Positions 16,654 through 25,777 of a stretch of 61,926 nt of DNA are shown here, one piece after another. The notes under the pieces are model-generated. The model did not search any database. It was not told the DNA's origin and worked only from the letters and a program-made list of their open reading frames with translations. Numbering within the stretch: position 1 is the stretch's first letter; each line of letters begins with the position of its first letter. The DNA comes from an uncultured Bacilli bacterium (GTDB lineage: Bacteria > Bacillota_I > Bacilli_A > RF39 > UBA660): positions 1 to 61,926 of the forward strand of contig CAKOIF010000008.1 in the NCBI GenBank assembly GCA_934086485.1. The letters run 5' to 3'. The position numbers and the translations under genes were made by a program.

Positions 16654-19600
16654 ATGGATAATGAAGTACAAAGATTTTTTGATAGTATAAATTTTAGTAG
16701 TGATGCTTTTATAGGCACCACAGTTAAAAAAGTTATATTTAATAGAGCAAGTAAAGTATATAATGTTGTTTTAACTTGCCCAAATATAATTGATAAACAA
16801 AGTGTAGATGCACTATTTTTAGCATGCAAAAATAAAATTAAAGGTAAAAGTGATTGCTTTGTAACTTTAGAGTATGAAAATATGGATGAAGATATTTTAA
16901 ATGTTTATTTAAATGAACTAATTACATCTTTTTATATTGATAAACCATCTTTATCAAAAATTCATATTACTTATGAAGATGGGGTTGCTAAAATAATTAC
17001 TCATTTTTCTATTGAAAGTAATATTATTGAATATGATTTACCTAAAATTAAAAATTTATTTAAGATGTATGGATTAAATATAGATGTTGAGATTCGCTTA
17101 GATGATAAAGAAGCACAAAAAATTAAAGAGGAAATTGAAAAAGAAAATGAAGAGCCTGTAGTAAAAGTAAAAGAAAATCCAATGATAATGGGTGCTCATG
17201 TAGAAGGAGAACCCACTAAACTAATTGATATTACTGAAGAAGCTAAAAATATTATTTTTGAGGTTTATATTTTTGGTATGGAAACTATTGAAAGACAAGG
17301 TAAAAAGGGTGCATTTTATATTAATAATATAAAAGTATCTGATAAAACTGATAGTTATTTAATGAAGATAGTTAAGTTTGACAAAGATGAAAATGATAAT
17401 ATAATGGGAAGACTTAAAGTAGGAAGTTGGATTAGAGTATTTGGCTCTGTTAAAATGGATGATTATTTGCATTCCTTTATTATTGAACCTCGTTCTATTG
17501 AAAAAATTGCCTCAAAGGATGTTACTATTTCAGATAATGCTGAAGTTAAAAGAGTTGAACTTCATGCTCATACAATGATGAGTCAAATGGATGGAGTAAC
17601 TAAAGTAGACCTTGCAAAACATACAAATGAACTTGTAACTAATGCAATTAATATGGGTTATAGGGGCGTTGCAATTACTGACCATAATGGTTGTCAAGGG
17701 TTTCCAATTGCTTATCAACTTATTAAAGCTCATAATAAAAATATTGAGGATCCTACTAAACATTTTAAAGGATTATATGGAACTGAACTTACACTTGTTG
17801 ATGATGTGGTACATATTGTAAAAGACCCAATAGATGCTCCTCTTAAGACTTCAACTTTTGTTGTATTTGATACTGAAACAACTGGTTTTAATGCTGCTTC
17901 AGGTGATGTAATGATTGAAATTGGTGCTGTTAAAATCGAAGATGGTGTTATAACTGATAGATTTGATGAATTTATTAATCCAGGGTTTCATATACCAGAT
18001 AATATTACCGCTTTAACTGAAATATCTGATGATATGGTATCCTCTGCCGATACAGAAGAAAATGTTACCAAAAGATTCCTTGAATGGACTGGTGATCTTC
18101 CGATGGTTGCTCATAATGCTAAATTTGATATTTCTTTTATTGAAATGGCAATGAAAAAATATAATTTAGGTAAGTTTACAAATGCTGTAATTGATACATT
18201 AGAGTTATCAAGAAGTTTAGATAGAGGTTTTGCTCGTCATAGTTTATCAGCTCTTGTAAAAAGATATAATGTTCCTTTTGATGAAGAAAGTCACCATAGA
18301 GCAGATTATGATGCTGAAGGAACTGCCCTTGTTTTTAATAAAATGATTAGTAAACTTGAAAATGAAAAAATATATAATGTAAATGAACTTCAAAATTTAG
18401 TTTCAAAAGAAGAATTATTTAAATTTGGTAGAACATATCATTTTAATGCAATTGCTAAAGATAGGGTAGGTCTTAAAAATTTATTTAAAATTATTTCTCT
18501 TGCAAATACAACTTATTTATATAAAACTCCAAGAATACCAAGAAGTGTTTTAAATGAGCTAAGGGAAGGTTTACTTATTGGAAGTGGATGTTATGAAAGT
18601 GAAGTTTTTATTGAGGCAAGAAGTAAGTCTAGTGAGGATCTTGTATCAATAATTGGCTTTTATGATTATGTCGAAGTTCAACCAAAAGAGTGTTATGGTC
18701 ACTTAATTCAAACTGGTGATTTTAAAAATGATTATGAATTAGAAAATCATTTAAAAAAGGTTATTAATGAAACTAAGAAAAATGGAAAGATTATTGTAGC
18801 TACTGGAGATGTACACCATTTTTCTAGAGAAGATAAAATATATCGTGAAATTATTATTAATCAAAAAGTACCTGGCGGTGGACGTCATCCTCTTGCAAAA
18901 AATAATATTAAAGTAATACCTTCGATGCATTTTAGAACTACTGAAGAAATGCTTTCAGACTTTAGTTTTTTAGGAAGTGATCTTGCTTATGAAATAGTTG
19001 TGGAAAACACTAATAAAGTTTTAGATATGGTCGAAGAAATTGAAGTTATTATTGATACTCATGGAGTTCCATTTTCACCAAGAGTAAGAAGTGATGATGG
19101 AAAAAGTTATCTAGATTGTAAAAGAGTGGTAACTGACCTTGTATATGATAAAGCATCTTCATGGTATGGCAAGAACTTACCATTTAATATTGAGGAAAGA
19201 ATTGCTAAAGAGCTTTATGGTGATATAGTTTATACATATTGGCATGAAAAACTTCAGAAAGAAAATCCAAATATTTCTGATGAAGAACTTATTAAAGAAA
19301 CATTTAAAAATTTACATGAGACAATTATTACAGGTTATGATAAAGTAAATGAAATAGTTACAGAGTATGTTGATAATCATTGGAGTGAGGATGATGGAGA
19401 AAAAACTGAAGATGCAATTAAGAAAAAAGTTAAAAAAACTTTAGGTGGTATCATTGGTGGAGGATTCGACCCAATTTATCTTATTGCTCAAAGACTTGTT
19501 AAACACTCAAATGATGATGGCTTTTTAGTAGGATCCCGTGGTTCAGTAGGTTCTTCCTTTGTTGCTACGATGATGGGTATAACTGAAGTTAATCCGCTTT

Positions 19601-21234
19601 CTGCTCATTATAGATGTTTAAAATGTCAAACTTCAATATTCGAAGATGAAAATGGTAACACTTTAGGAGCTACATATTCATCAGGATTTGACCTTCCAGA
19701 TAAGAAATGTCCAAACTGTGGGGAAATGATGAAAAAAGATGGACAAGATATGCCATTTGCAACTTTCTTAGGATTTAATGCTGATAAAGTCCCAGATATC
19801 GACTTAAACTTCTCTGATTTAAATCAAGCAAGTGCACACGAATATACAAAAGTATTATTTGGTGTAGATAATGTTTATCGTGCTGGTACAATTGGTACTG
19901 TTGCTGAAAAAACAGCTTATGGTTTTGTAAAAGGTTATTTCGAAGATAAAGGTATATTGAATAAAAGTAGTATAGAAATTGAGCGTCTTGCCATGGGTTG
20001 TACAGGTGTAAAAAGAACTACTGGTCAACATCCAGGAGGAATAGTTGTTGTTCCTGATTATATGGAAGTATCTGATTTTACACCGTTCCAATTTCCAGCA
20101 GATGACCCAGAAAGTGCATGGAGAACAACACACTTTGATTACCATTCAATCGAGGAGGACCTTTTAAAACTAGATATTTTAGGTCATTCAGATCCAACAC
20201 AACTTCGTCTTATTCAAGATTTATCAAAAACTGATGTTTCAAAAGTACCTCTTGATGATAAAGATACTATGTCAATATTTTCTTCGACTGATGTACTTGG
20301 TGTAACTAATGAACAAATTATGTGTCCAACAGGTACTCTAGGAATACCTGAATTTGGTACAAACTTTACAATAGGAATGGTTTCAGAAATTAAACCTACA
20401 ACTTTTGCTGAACTTGTTAAAATAGCGGGTCTTTCACATGGTACTGATGTATGGCTTGGTAATGCTCAAGAACTTATTAAAAATAATATTGTTCCTTTTA
20501 AAGAGGTTATTGGTTGTCGTGATGATATTATGGTTTATTTAATTTATCATGGTGTTAAACCAATAAAAGCCTTTAAAATTATGGAATTTGTTCGTAAAGG
20601 TAAAGCCTCAAAAGATCCAGCAACTTGGGAAGAACATAAAAAAACTATGGAAGAAGCAGGTATCGAAGATTGGTTTATAAATTCTTGTCAAAAAATTAAA
20701 TATATGTTCCCAAAAGCTCATGCTGCTGCATATGTTACATCAGCCTTTAGAATTGCTTGGTATAAAGTTCATATGCCTGTATACTTTTATGCATCATGGT
20801 TTTCTACAAAAGCTACTGCCTTTGATATTGAGGCAATGATTAAGGGTTATGATGATATTAAAGAAAAAATTATTGATATAAGAAATAAAGGATTCGAAGC
20901 AACAAATAAAGAGGGTGGAACACTTGAAAGTTTATCGGTTGCTTTAGAAATGGCCGCAAGGGGACTTAAAGTACTTCCTTTTGACCTATATAAAAGTAAA
21001 GCAATGACCTTTGATGTCGCAGATGATAAATCACTTATTCCACCATTTATTACAATTGATGGTCTTGGTGAAACAGTTGCTAAAAATATTGAAAATGAAG
21101 CAAAAAAACATCCTTTTATTTCTATCGAAGATTTCCAATCAAGATGCAAAGTTTCAACAACACTTATTGATAAAATGAAATCTATGGGTATTTTTACGGG
21201 TATGCCTGAAAGTAGCCAATTAAGTTTATTTTAG
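16654..21234 (+). CDS. polC: DNA polymerase III PolC, Gram-positive type
   Basis: 1,526 aa, slightly longer than usual (about 1,440). It is the main replicative polymerase with built-in 3'-5' proofreading. In order: N-terminal domain, OB fold (about 200-280), PHP (VELHAHTMMSQMDG), the inserted DEDD exonuclease (FVVFDTETTGF near 407, HNAKFD, HHRADYDAEGT), the second PHP part, a zinc knuckle (CLKCQ and CPNCGEMM), the palm (GSRGSVGSSFVA; PDIDLNFS) and a C-terminal helix-hairpin-helix (IDGLGETVAKNI). It ends in SQLSLF, a QLSLF-type sliding-clamp binding motif. It lies 11 bp after dnaE and 12 bp before yqeG. Confidence 0.98.
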   Translation: MDNEVQRFFDSINFSSDAFIGTTVKKVIFNRASKVYNVVLTCPNIIDKQSVDALFLACKNKIKGKSDCFVTLEYENMDEDILNVYLNELITSFYIDKPSLSKIHITYEDGVAKIITHFSIESNIIEYDLPKIKNLFKMYGLNIDVEIRLDDKEAQKIKEEIEKENEEPVVKVKENPMIMGAHVEGEPTKLIDITEEAKNIIFEVYIFGMETIERQGKKGAFYINNIKVSDKTDSYLMKIVKFDKDENDNIMGRLKVGSWIRVFGSVKMDDYLHSFIIEPRSIEKIASKDVTISDNAEVKRVELHAHTMMSQMDGVTKVDLAKHTNELVTNAINMGYRGVAITDHNGCQGFPIAYQLIKAHNKNIEDPTKHFKGLYGTELTLVDDVVHIVKDPIDAPLKTSTFVVFDTETTGFNAASGDVMIEIGAVKIEDGVITDRFDEFINPGFHIPDNITALTEISDDMVSSADTEENVTKRFLEWTGDLPMVAHNAKFDISFIEMAMKKYNLGKFTNAVIDTLELSRSLDRGFARHSLSALVKRYNVPFDEESHHRADYDAEGTALVFNKMISKLENEKIYNVNELQNLVSKEELFKFGRTYHFNAIAKDRVGLKNLFKIISLANTTYLYKTPRIPRSVLNELREGLLIGSGCYESEVFIEARSKSSEDLVSIIGFYDYVEVQPKECYGHLIQTGDFKNDYELENHLKKVINETKKNGKIIVATGDVHHFSREDKIYREIIINQKVPGGGRHPLAKNNIKVIPSMHFRTTEEMLSDFSFLGSDLAYEIVVENTNKVLDMVEEIEVIIDTHGVPFSPRVRSDDGKSYLDCKRVVTDLVYDKASSWYGKNLPFNIEERIAKELYGDIVYTYWHEKLQKENPNISDEELIKETFKNLHETIITGYDKVNEIVTEYVDNHWSEDDGEKTEDAIKKKVKKTLGGIIGGGFDPIYLIAQRLVKHSNDDGFLVGSRGSVGSSFVATMMGITEVNPLSAHYRCLKCQTSIFEDENGNTLGATYSSGFDLPDKKCPNCGEMMKKDGQDMPFATFLGFNADKVPDIDLNFSDLNQASAHEYTKVLFGVDNVYRAGTIGTVAEKTAYGFVKGYFEDKGILNKSSIEIERLAMGCTGVKRTTGQHPGGIVVVPDYMEVSDFTPFQFPADDPESAWRTTHFDYHSIEEDLLKLDILGHSDPTQLRLIQDLSKTDVSKVPLDDKDTMSIFSSTDVLGVTNEQIMCPTGTLGIPEFGTNFTIGMVSEIKPTTFAELVKIAGLSHGTDVWLGNAQELIKNNIVPFKEVIGCRDDIMVYLIYHGVKPIKAFKIMEFVRKGKASKDPATWEEHKKTMEEAGIEDWFINSCQKIKYMFPKAHAAAYVTSAFRIAWYKVHMPVYFYASWFSTKATAFDIEAMIKGYDDIKEKIIDIRNKGFEATNKEGGTLESLSVALEMAARGLKVLPFDLYKSKAMTFDVADDKSLIPPFITIDGLGETVAKNIENEAKKHPFISIEDFQSRCKVSTTLIDKMKSMGIFTGMPESSQLSLF

Positions 21235-21246
21235 AAAGGAAAAAGT

Positions 21247-21765
21247 ATGGATAAATTTATTCCAGATATGTATTATAAAAGCATATTTGATATTAATTAT
21301 AAAAAATTAAAAAAAATGAAGATTAAGTGTATTGCCTTTGATTTAGACAATACGCTTGCCTCTTATAAAGAGGATGTTCCTTCGAAAGATATAAAGGAAC
21401 TTCTTTCAATTATTTCTGATGATTTTAAAGTCATTATATTTTCTAATGCCACTAAAAAAAGACTTACTCCTTTTAAAGAAATATTAAATCTTGATACTTC
21501 ATATTCATCACGAAAACCATTTTTAAAAAAATATAAAAAAATTATGCGTATTTATAAATTAAATCCCGAAGAAATTGCTTTTGTTGGAGATCAACTTATA
21601 ACAGATATTCTCGGAGCAAATAGAAATGAAAGCATAAGTATTTTAGTAAATCCAATTGGGGCTTTTGAACCTCTTGGAACAAAAATAAATCGTTTTTTTG
21701 AAAAATTTATTTATAAAAAATTAAATAAAACAGGTGTTTTAAATAAAGGAGTTTATTATGAATAA
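21247..21765 (+). CDS. yqeG: YqeG family HAD phosphatase
   Basis: 172 aa. A HAD IIIA phosphatase with the nucleophile motif AFDLDNTLA near residue 35, motif II Ser/Thr region in VIIFSNATKKR, the downstream Lys near SRKPFLKKYKK, and FVGDQLITDILGANR as motif IV. YqeG is conserved next to yqeH in Bacillota, as here; its substrate is not established. AGAAAGGAAAAAGT lies before the ATG. The last eight bases overlap yqeH. Confidence 0.92.
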   Translation: MDKFIPDMYYKSIFDINYKKLKKMKIKCIAFDLDNTLASYKEDVPSKDIKELLSIISDDFKVIIFSNATKKRLTPFKEILNLDTSYSSRKPFLKKYKKIMRIYKLNPEEIAFVGDQLITDILGANRNESISILVNPIGAFEPLGTKINRFFEKFIYKKLNKTGVLNKGVYYE

Positions 21766-22651
21766 ATGTAAAGGCTGTGGTGAAACACTACAATATGAAG
21801 ATATAAATAAAATAGGTTATGCAGTAAAGGGTAGTGACATTTGTAAAAGATGTTTTGATTTAACCCATTATAATAAAAATGTTGAACTTAATAATTATAT
21901 AGATAATAATAAGTTATTAGAAAATATTAATAAAAAGAAAATATTTACAATATTTTTATGTGATATATTATCACTTTCTAATGAAACAATTAAAATATAT
22001 GAAAATATACAAAATGATAAAGTATTTGTTTTAACTAAAGTAGATATTTTACCTAAAAATATTAAATATGAAAGTATAATAAGAAATATAGAAAATAGTT
22101 TTAAAATTAAACTATTAATATTTTCTTACAAAAATACTAAACTTAAAAATAATTTATTTTCTTTAATAGAAAAACATAAAAAAGTATTAATAACAGGTAT
22201 TGTTTCAAGTGGTAAATCAACTTTAATAAATACTTTATTTGATGAAAATATTACTGTATCACACTTTCGTAATACAACCCTTGATTTTATAGAAATAAAT
22301 AAAGATAATTTAACTATAATAGATAGTCCTGGTTTTGATACAAAGGTTATAACACAAAGGTCTAAAAATATTTTAAAGGAAAAAATAATTAATTTAAAAA
22401 AAGGTTTTGAACTTTCAATTGATAATATTTCTTTATATAGTGATGATGATATAAATATATGTATTTTTATGCCAAATTTAACGGTTAAAACATATAAAAA
22501 TAAAGATAAATATAAAATGGTAAAGATTAATAATAATACAGATTTAGTATTTGATAATTTCTTTATTTACTTTAAAAAAGGAGCAACTATTTATTTAAAT
22601 AATGATAGTTTTAATTTAAGAGAAAGTATTATAGGTAAAAAATATGAGTAA
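21758..22651 (+). CDS. yqeH: Ribosome biogenesis GTPase YqeH
   Basis: 297 aa, shorter than B. subtilis YqeH (about 366). It is a circularly permuted GTPase for 30S ribosome assembly. An N-terminal zinc knuckle (CKGCG and CKRCFD, about residues 4-27) comes first. Then G4 (TKVDILP), G1 (TGIVSSGKSTLINTL) and G3 (DSPGFD) appear in the permuted order G4-G1-G3. The C-terminal part is trimmed relative to the standard form. It overlaps yqeG by 8 bp and mutL by 8 bp, so the three are one coupled operon. Confidence 0.92.
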   Translation: MNKCKGCGETLQYEDINKIGYAVKGSDICKRCFDLTHYNKNVELNNYIDNNKLLENINKKKIFTIFLCDILSLSNETIKIYENIQNDKVFVLTKVDILPKNIKYESIIRNIENSFKIKLLIFSYKNTKLKNNLFSLIEKHKKVLITGIVSSGKSTLINTLFDENITVSHFRNTTLDFIEINKDNLTIIDSPGFDTKVITQRSKNILKEKIINLKKGFELSIDNISLYSDDDINICIFMPNLTVKTYKNKDKYKMVKINNNTDLVFDNFFIYFKKGATIYLNNDSFNLRESIIGKKYE

Positions 22652-24425
22652 AATTAAAGTAATGAATGAACTTTTAGCAAATAAAATTGCTGCGGGTGAG
22701 GTTATTGAAAAACTTGCCTCAATTGTTAAAGAACTTACTGAAAATTCTATAGATGCAGGAGCAAGTAAAATAGTTATTGAACTTCTTAATGCTGGTATGG
22801 ATGATATTATTGTTACTGATGATGGAGAAGGTATGGACAGCATTGATGCTAAAGAATGTTTTTTACGCCACGCAACCTCGAAAATATATAAAGAGGATGA
22901 TTTATATTTTATTGATACTTTAGGCTTTCGTGGTGAAGCCCTTGCTTCAATTGCATCAGTATCTGAAATTGAACTAAAAACTTGCAATGGTAAGGAAAGC
23001 ACTTACATTCATTTAAAAGGTGGTGTAATTGATAAAGTTGAGCCTTGTGAAGAAAGAAAAGGTACAAGTATATCAGTTACTAATGTATTTTATAATACGC
23101 CAGCAAGACTTAAATATTTAAAAAGTGAAGCTAGTGAACTTGCAAGTATTACAAACTTTGTAGAAAAGTTAGCATTATCTGAAAAAAGTATTGCTTTTAC
23201 ACTTACTAATAATGGTAAAGAAATAGTTAAAACAAGTGGTTCAGGTAATCTCTTAAAAGTTATCCATGAAATTTATGGAGCAAATATTTCTTCGAATATG
23301 CTTGAAATTAAAAATAGTAATAATGACTTTACTATTTATGGTTATGCTTGTAAACCTCATATTTTAAAAAGTACAAAAAATCATATGATTACTTTTATAA
23401 ATAATAGAGTTATTAAAAATTATGATATTAATGAAGCAATAAATGATGCATATTATACTTATAAACCCGAAGGTAAATTTCCAGTTGTAGTTCTTAATAT
23501 TGAAACGGATCCAACTGTAGTAGATGTTAATATCCATCCGACTAAACAAGATGTTAAAATTTCTAAAATAAAAGATTTAAAAGAGCTTATTACAAATACA
23601 ATTAAAAAGGCATTATATGAAAGTTTACTTATTATTAAACCTCTTGAGGATGAAAAAACGGAAGAGAATAATTATGAACATATGCAGTTAAATAATAAAG
23701 TAAATTATTACGATATAAAGAGTATTTTCTCAAAAAAAGAGGAAGAACAACTCGTTTTACCCGAAGAGGAAGTTAAAAAGCCAGATCAATATTTTATGGA
23801 TTTCGAGGAAAAAGAAATTATTAAAAACGAAGAGTTAAAGTCATTAAAGCTTTACCCAGTTGGTCTTGCACTTGGTACTTATATTATTGCTGAAAATGAA
23901 GATGGTATTTATTTACTTGACCAGCATGCTGCTTATGAAAGAATAAATTATGAAAGATATATGCAAAAGTTAAGAGAAAAAGAAATATCAAAAATAGGTA
24001 TGCTTATTCCAATTACTATTGAGTTCACTTCCTCAGAATATAATATTATTAAAACTAAACTTGATATGCTTGCAAGTATTGGTATTGATGCTGAAGAGTT
24101 TGGTATAAATACACTTGTTATAAAAACTCATCCATCTTATTTAAAAGAGGGTTATGAAGAAGAAAGTGTTAGAAAAATAATTGATATTGTTATTAATACT
24201 GATAAAGATTTTGATAGAGTTAAGTTTGAGGAAAAAATTGCAATTACCCTTGCTTGTAAAATGAGTATAAAAGCAAATCATCATATTTCAATGGAGGAAA
24301 TCACTTATATTTTAGATGAACTTGTTAAATGTGATAATCCTTACAATTGCCCTCATGGAAGACCAACAATTATAAAATTTAGCATATATGATTTAGAAAA
24401 AATGTTTAAAAGAGTTATGGATTAA
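22644..24425 (+). CDS. mutL: DNA mismatch repair protein MutL
   Basis: 593 aa. The GHKL ATPase half shows IAAGEVIEKLASIVKELTEN, DDGEGMD, ATSKI and GFRGEALASIASVS. The C-terminal domain has the endonuclease motif DQHAAYERINYE (DQHAx2Ex4E form), plus CPHGRPT near the end, so this MutL should nick the new strand itself, as in organisms lacking MutH. MutS is not in the window, and mutL stands behind yqeH rather than mutS. The start ATGAG overlaps the yqeH stop by 8 bp. Confidence 0.97.
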   Translation: MSKIKVMNELLANKIAAGEVIEKLASIVKELTENSIDAGASKIVIELLNAGMDDIIVTDDGEGMDSIDAKECFLRHATSKIYKEDDLYFIDTLGFRGEALASIASVSEIELKTCNGKESTYIHLKGGVIDKVEPCEERKGTSISVTNVFYNTPARLKYLKSEASELASITNFVEKLALSEKSIAFTLTNNGKEIVKTSGSGNLLKVIHEIYGANISSNMLEIKNSNNDFTIYGYACKPHILKSTKNHMITFINNRVIKNYDINEAINDAYYTYKPEGKFPVVVLNIETDPTVVDVNIHPTKQDVKISKIKDLKELITNTIKKALYESLLIIKPLEDEKTEENNYEHMQLNNKVNYYDIKSIFSKKEEEQLVLPEEEVKKPDQYFMDFEEKEIIKNEELKSLKLYPVGLALGTYIIAENEDGIYLLDQHAAYERINYERYMQKLREKEISKIGMLIPITIEFTSSEYNIIKTKLDMLASIGIDAEEFGINTLVIKTHPSYLKEGYEEESVRKIIDIVINTDKDFDRVKFEEKIAITLACKMSIKANHHISMEEITYILDELVKCDNPYNCPHGRPTIIKFSIYDLEKMFKRVMD

Positions 24426-24521
24426 CCATAATTTTTTTTTATTTAAAAATATTATTTTTTTCCTAGGAAAATGATGTGAACTATAGTATAATGTTTATAA
24501 ATAGTAAAGGGGGTTATTTTC

Positions 24522-25190
24522 ATGAGAAGACTAAACATTTTTGTAGATGAAACAGGAGAATTTGGTTATGGAGCAAGAGCCTCTTTACTATATGGTATTT
24601 CATTTACATTTCATGAACAAGATGAAGATATTAGTAAAGAAATAAATAATTTAAATAATAGATTAAAAAGAATTGGTTATACTGGAATGATACATATGGC
24701 TGATTTAATTATGCATAGGGGTGATTATACTAACTTTAATATAAAAGTTCGAAAAAGTATTTTTAATTCTATATATCAATTTTCTAAAAAAATACCTATA
24801 AAATATCATACTATCATTGTTGATAAGAGATACATAGATAATGGAGACGTTTTAAGGAAGCAGATAATTAATAAAATTAATTTTATGATAAAACAACATG
24901 AATCATATTTTAATAAATTTGATAAAATCATCTTGTATTATGATAATGGTCAAAAACCTTTAGGACATATATTAGATTCACTTTTTCTAAAGTTTAATTC
25001 ATATGAACATAGAATAAATTTTAACCACATTGAAAAAAGATTATTTCAAGTATCAGATATGTTAACATATATTGATAAAGCAATTTACAAACATAAGAAA
25101 AATATGAAATATGAAAAATCAGAATTATATTTTTTTGGAAATGATGAATTGAGAAAAATATCTAAAGAACTTGATAAAAAAAGATTATAA
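24522..25190 (+). CDS. DUF3800 protein
   Basis: 222 aa. The DUF3800 opening NIFVDETGEFGYG is clear at residues 4-16, and later acidic or polar positions fit the family (ILYYDNGQKP; LFQVSDMLTYID). DUF3800 is thought to have an RNase H-like fold; its activity is not established. A TATAAT lies at 24487-24492 and AAAGGGGG before the ATG. Directly downstream, convergent to it, are three small RNA units; the first one's terminator ends two bases from this gene's stop. Published bioinformatic surveys of structured RNAs named several 'DUF3800' RNA motifs because they lie near such genes, so the pairing here is likely functional. Confidence 0.88.
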   Translation: MRRLNIFVDETGEFGYGARASLLYGISFTFHEQDEDISKEINNLNNRLKRIGYTGMIHMADLIMHRGDYTNFNIKVRKSIFNSIYQFSKKIPIKYHTIIVDKRYIDNGDVLRKQIINKINFMIKQHESYFNKFDKIILYYDNGQKPLGHILDSLFLKFNSYEHRINFNHIEKRLFQVSDMLTYIDKAIYKHKKNMKYEKSELYFFGNDELRKISKELDKKRL

Positions 25191-25191
25191 T

Positions 25192-25311
25192 TAAAAAAGC
25201 AACCATAAAGGTTGCTCTTTTAAGCGGCGCTTGGCGCCTACACGGGTTTGGTCCTTTTTACAGACCAAGACAGATATATAATATATCTATAATAATATTA
25301 TATTTCTCTGT
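25192..25311 (-). ncRNA. Structured small RNA A beside DUF3800
   Basis: About 120 nt. Promoter TTTACA (25346-25341), 17-bp spacer, TATAAT (25323-25318). The RNA opens with a long stem (ACAGA with TCTGT; ATATAATAT with ATATTATAT), then a hairpin TTGGTC / GACCAA, then AAACCCGTGT, a small hairpin GGCGC-CAA-GCGCC (25226-25238) followed by CGCTT, and ends in the terminator AGCAACC-TTTAT-GGTTGCT plus six Ts (25216-25193). A 33-nt core (25240-25272) is identical in RNA C. It has no reading frame of note. Candidate member of the DUF3800-associated RNA motifs. Confidence 0.75.
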
Positions 25312-25317
25312 AAGAAG

Positions 25318-25346
25318 ATTATACCAAAAAAAATTCATAATGTAAA
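25318..25346 (-). promoter_or_regulatory. Promoter of small RNA A
   Basis: TTTACA and a perfect TATAAT with a 17-bp spacer on the minus strand. Confidence 0.75.
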
Positions 25347-25356
25347 TAAAAAAACA

Positions 25357-25466
25357 AGAAAAAAACCACAAAAGTGGTTTTCCCCAACTAGAGCGGCGTA
25401 CTTACATTACGCTTAATTATACTAATCGACATCTAGCTATCGACCTGACAAGATTTCTCTCCGGTA
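25357..25466 (-). ncRNA. Structured small RNA B beside DUF3800
   Basis: About 110 nt, with a promoter TTGACG (25500-25495), 17 bp, TATTAT (25477-25472). The body has a hairpin GCGTA-ATGTAAG-TACGC followed by CGCTC, the same place and sequence logic as the small hairpin plus CGCTT in RNAs A and C. AGAG near the 5' end can pair with CTCT near the 3' end, and GCTAGA with TCTAG. It ends in the terminator AAAACCAC-N4-GTGGTTTT and Ts (25381-25359). The 5' part is unlike A and C, so it is a distant relative or a different motif of the same class. Confidence 0.65.
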
Positions 25467-25471
25467 ATAAA

Positions 25472-25500
25472 ATAATACTAAATGTTACTATCAACGTCAA
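25472..25500 (-). promoter_or_regulatory. Promoter of small RNA B
   Basis: TTGACG and TATTAT, spacer 17 bp, on the minus strand. Confidence 0.75.
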
Positions 25501-25590
25501 TACTTTTTAATGTATTTTCATTTTTAACAATTAGTATATTTATATTATATTAACAAGCAACAAAAATATACATAAATTCACTATTTTAAT

Positions 25591-25717
25591 TAAAAAAACA
25601 ACCTTTAATAAAGATTGCTTTTTTAAGCGGACAATGGTCCAACACGGGTTTGGTCCTTTTTACAGACCAAGACATCTGTAAAATATAGTTTATGTAAAGA
25701 CTATATTTTTTCTTTGT
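25591..25717 (-). ncRNA. Structured small RNA C, paralogue of A
   Basis: About 127 nt. It starts near 25717 and has a 9-bp stem AAATATAGT / ACTATATTT, then the 33-nt core identical to RNA A (25642-25674). The small hairpin is GGACC-ATT-GTCC in place of GGCGC-CAA-GCGCC, so the sequence changed while pairing was kept. CGCTT follows, then the terminator GCAATCTTT / AAAGGTTGT with a long T run (25618-25592). The covariation and the different outer stem around a fixed core show selection on RNA structure. Confidence 0.75.
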
Positions 25718-25722
25718 TAGTA

Positions 25723-25752
25723 ATTGTAATTAAAGCCTAATTATGGTATCAT
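25723..25752. promoter_or_regulatory. Overlapping divergent promoters of serpin and small RNA C
   Basis: On the + strand TTGTAA (25724-25729), 17 bp, TATCAT (25747-25752) drives the serpin. On the - strand TGATAC (25751-25746), 17 bp, TACAAT (25728-25723) would drive RNA C. The -35 box of each lies on the -10 box of the other, so only one polymerase can bind at a time. Confidence 0.5.
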
Positions 25753-25777
25753 TTAAAGTAGAGAGTAGGAAGGTTTT

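Noticed and set aside
25192..25717. Small RNAs transcribed from the + strand as 3' parts of the DUF3800 transcript
   Set aside because: Long T runs and sigma-70 boxes with 17-bp spacers fit the minus strand; on the + strand the hairpins have weaker T runs and the promoters are missing.
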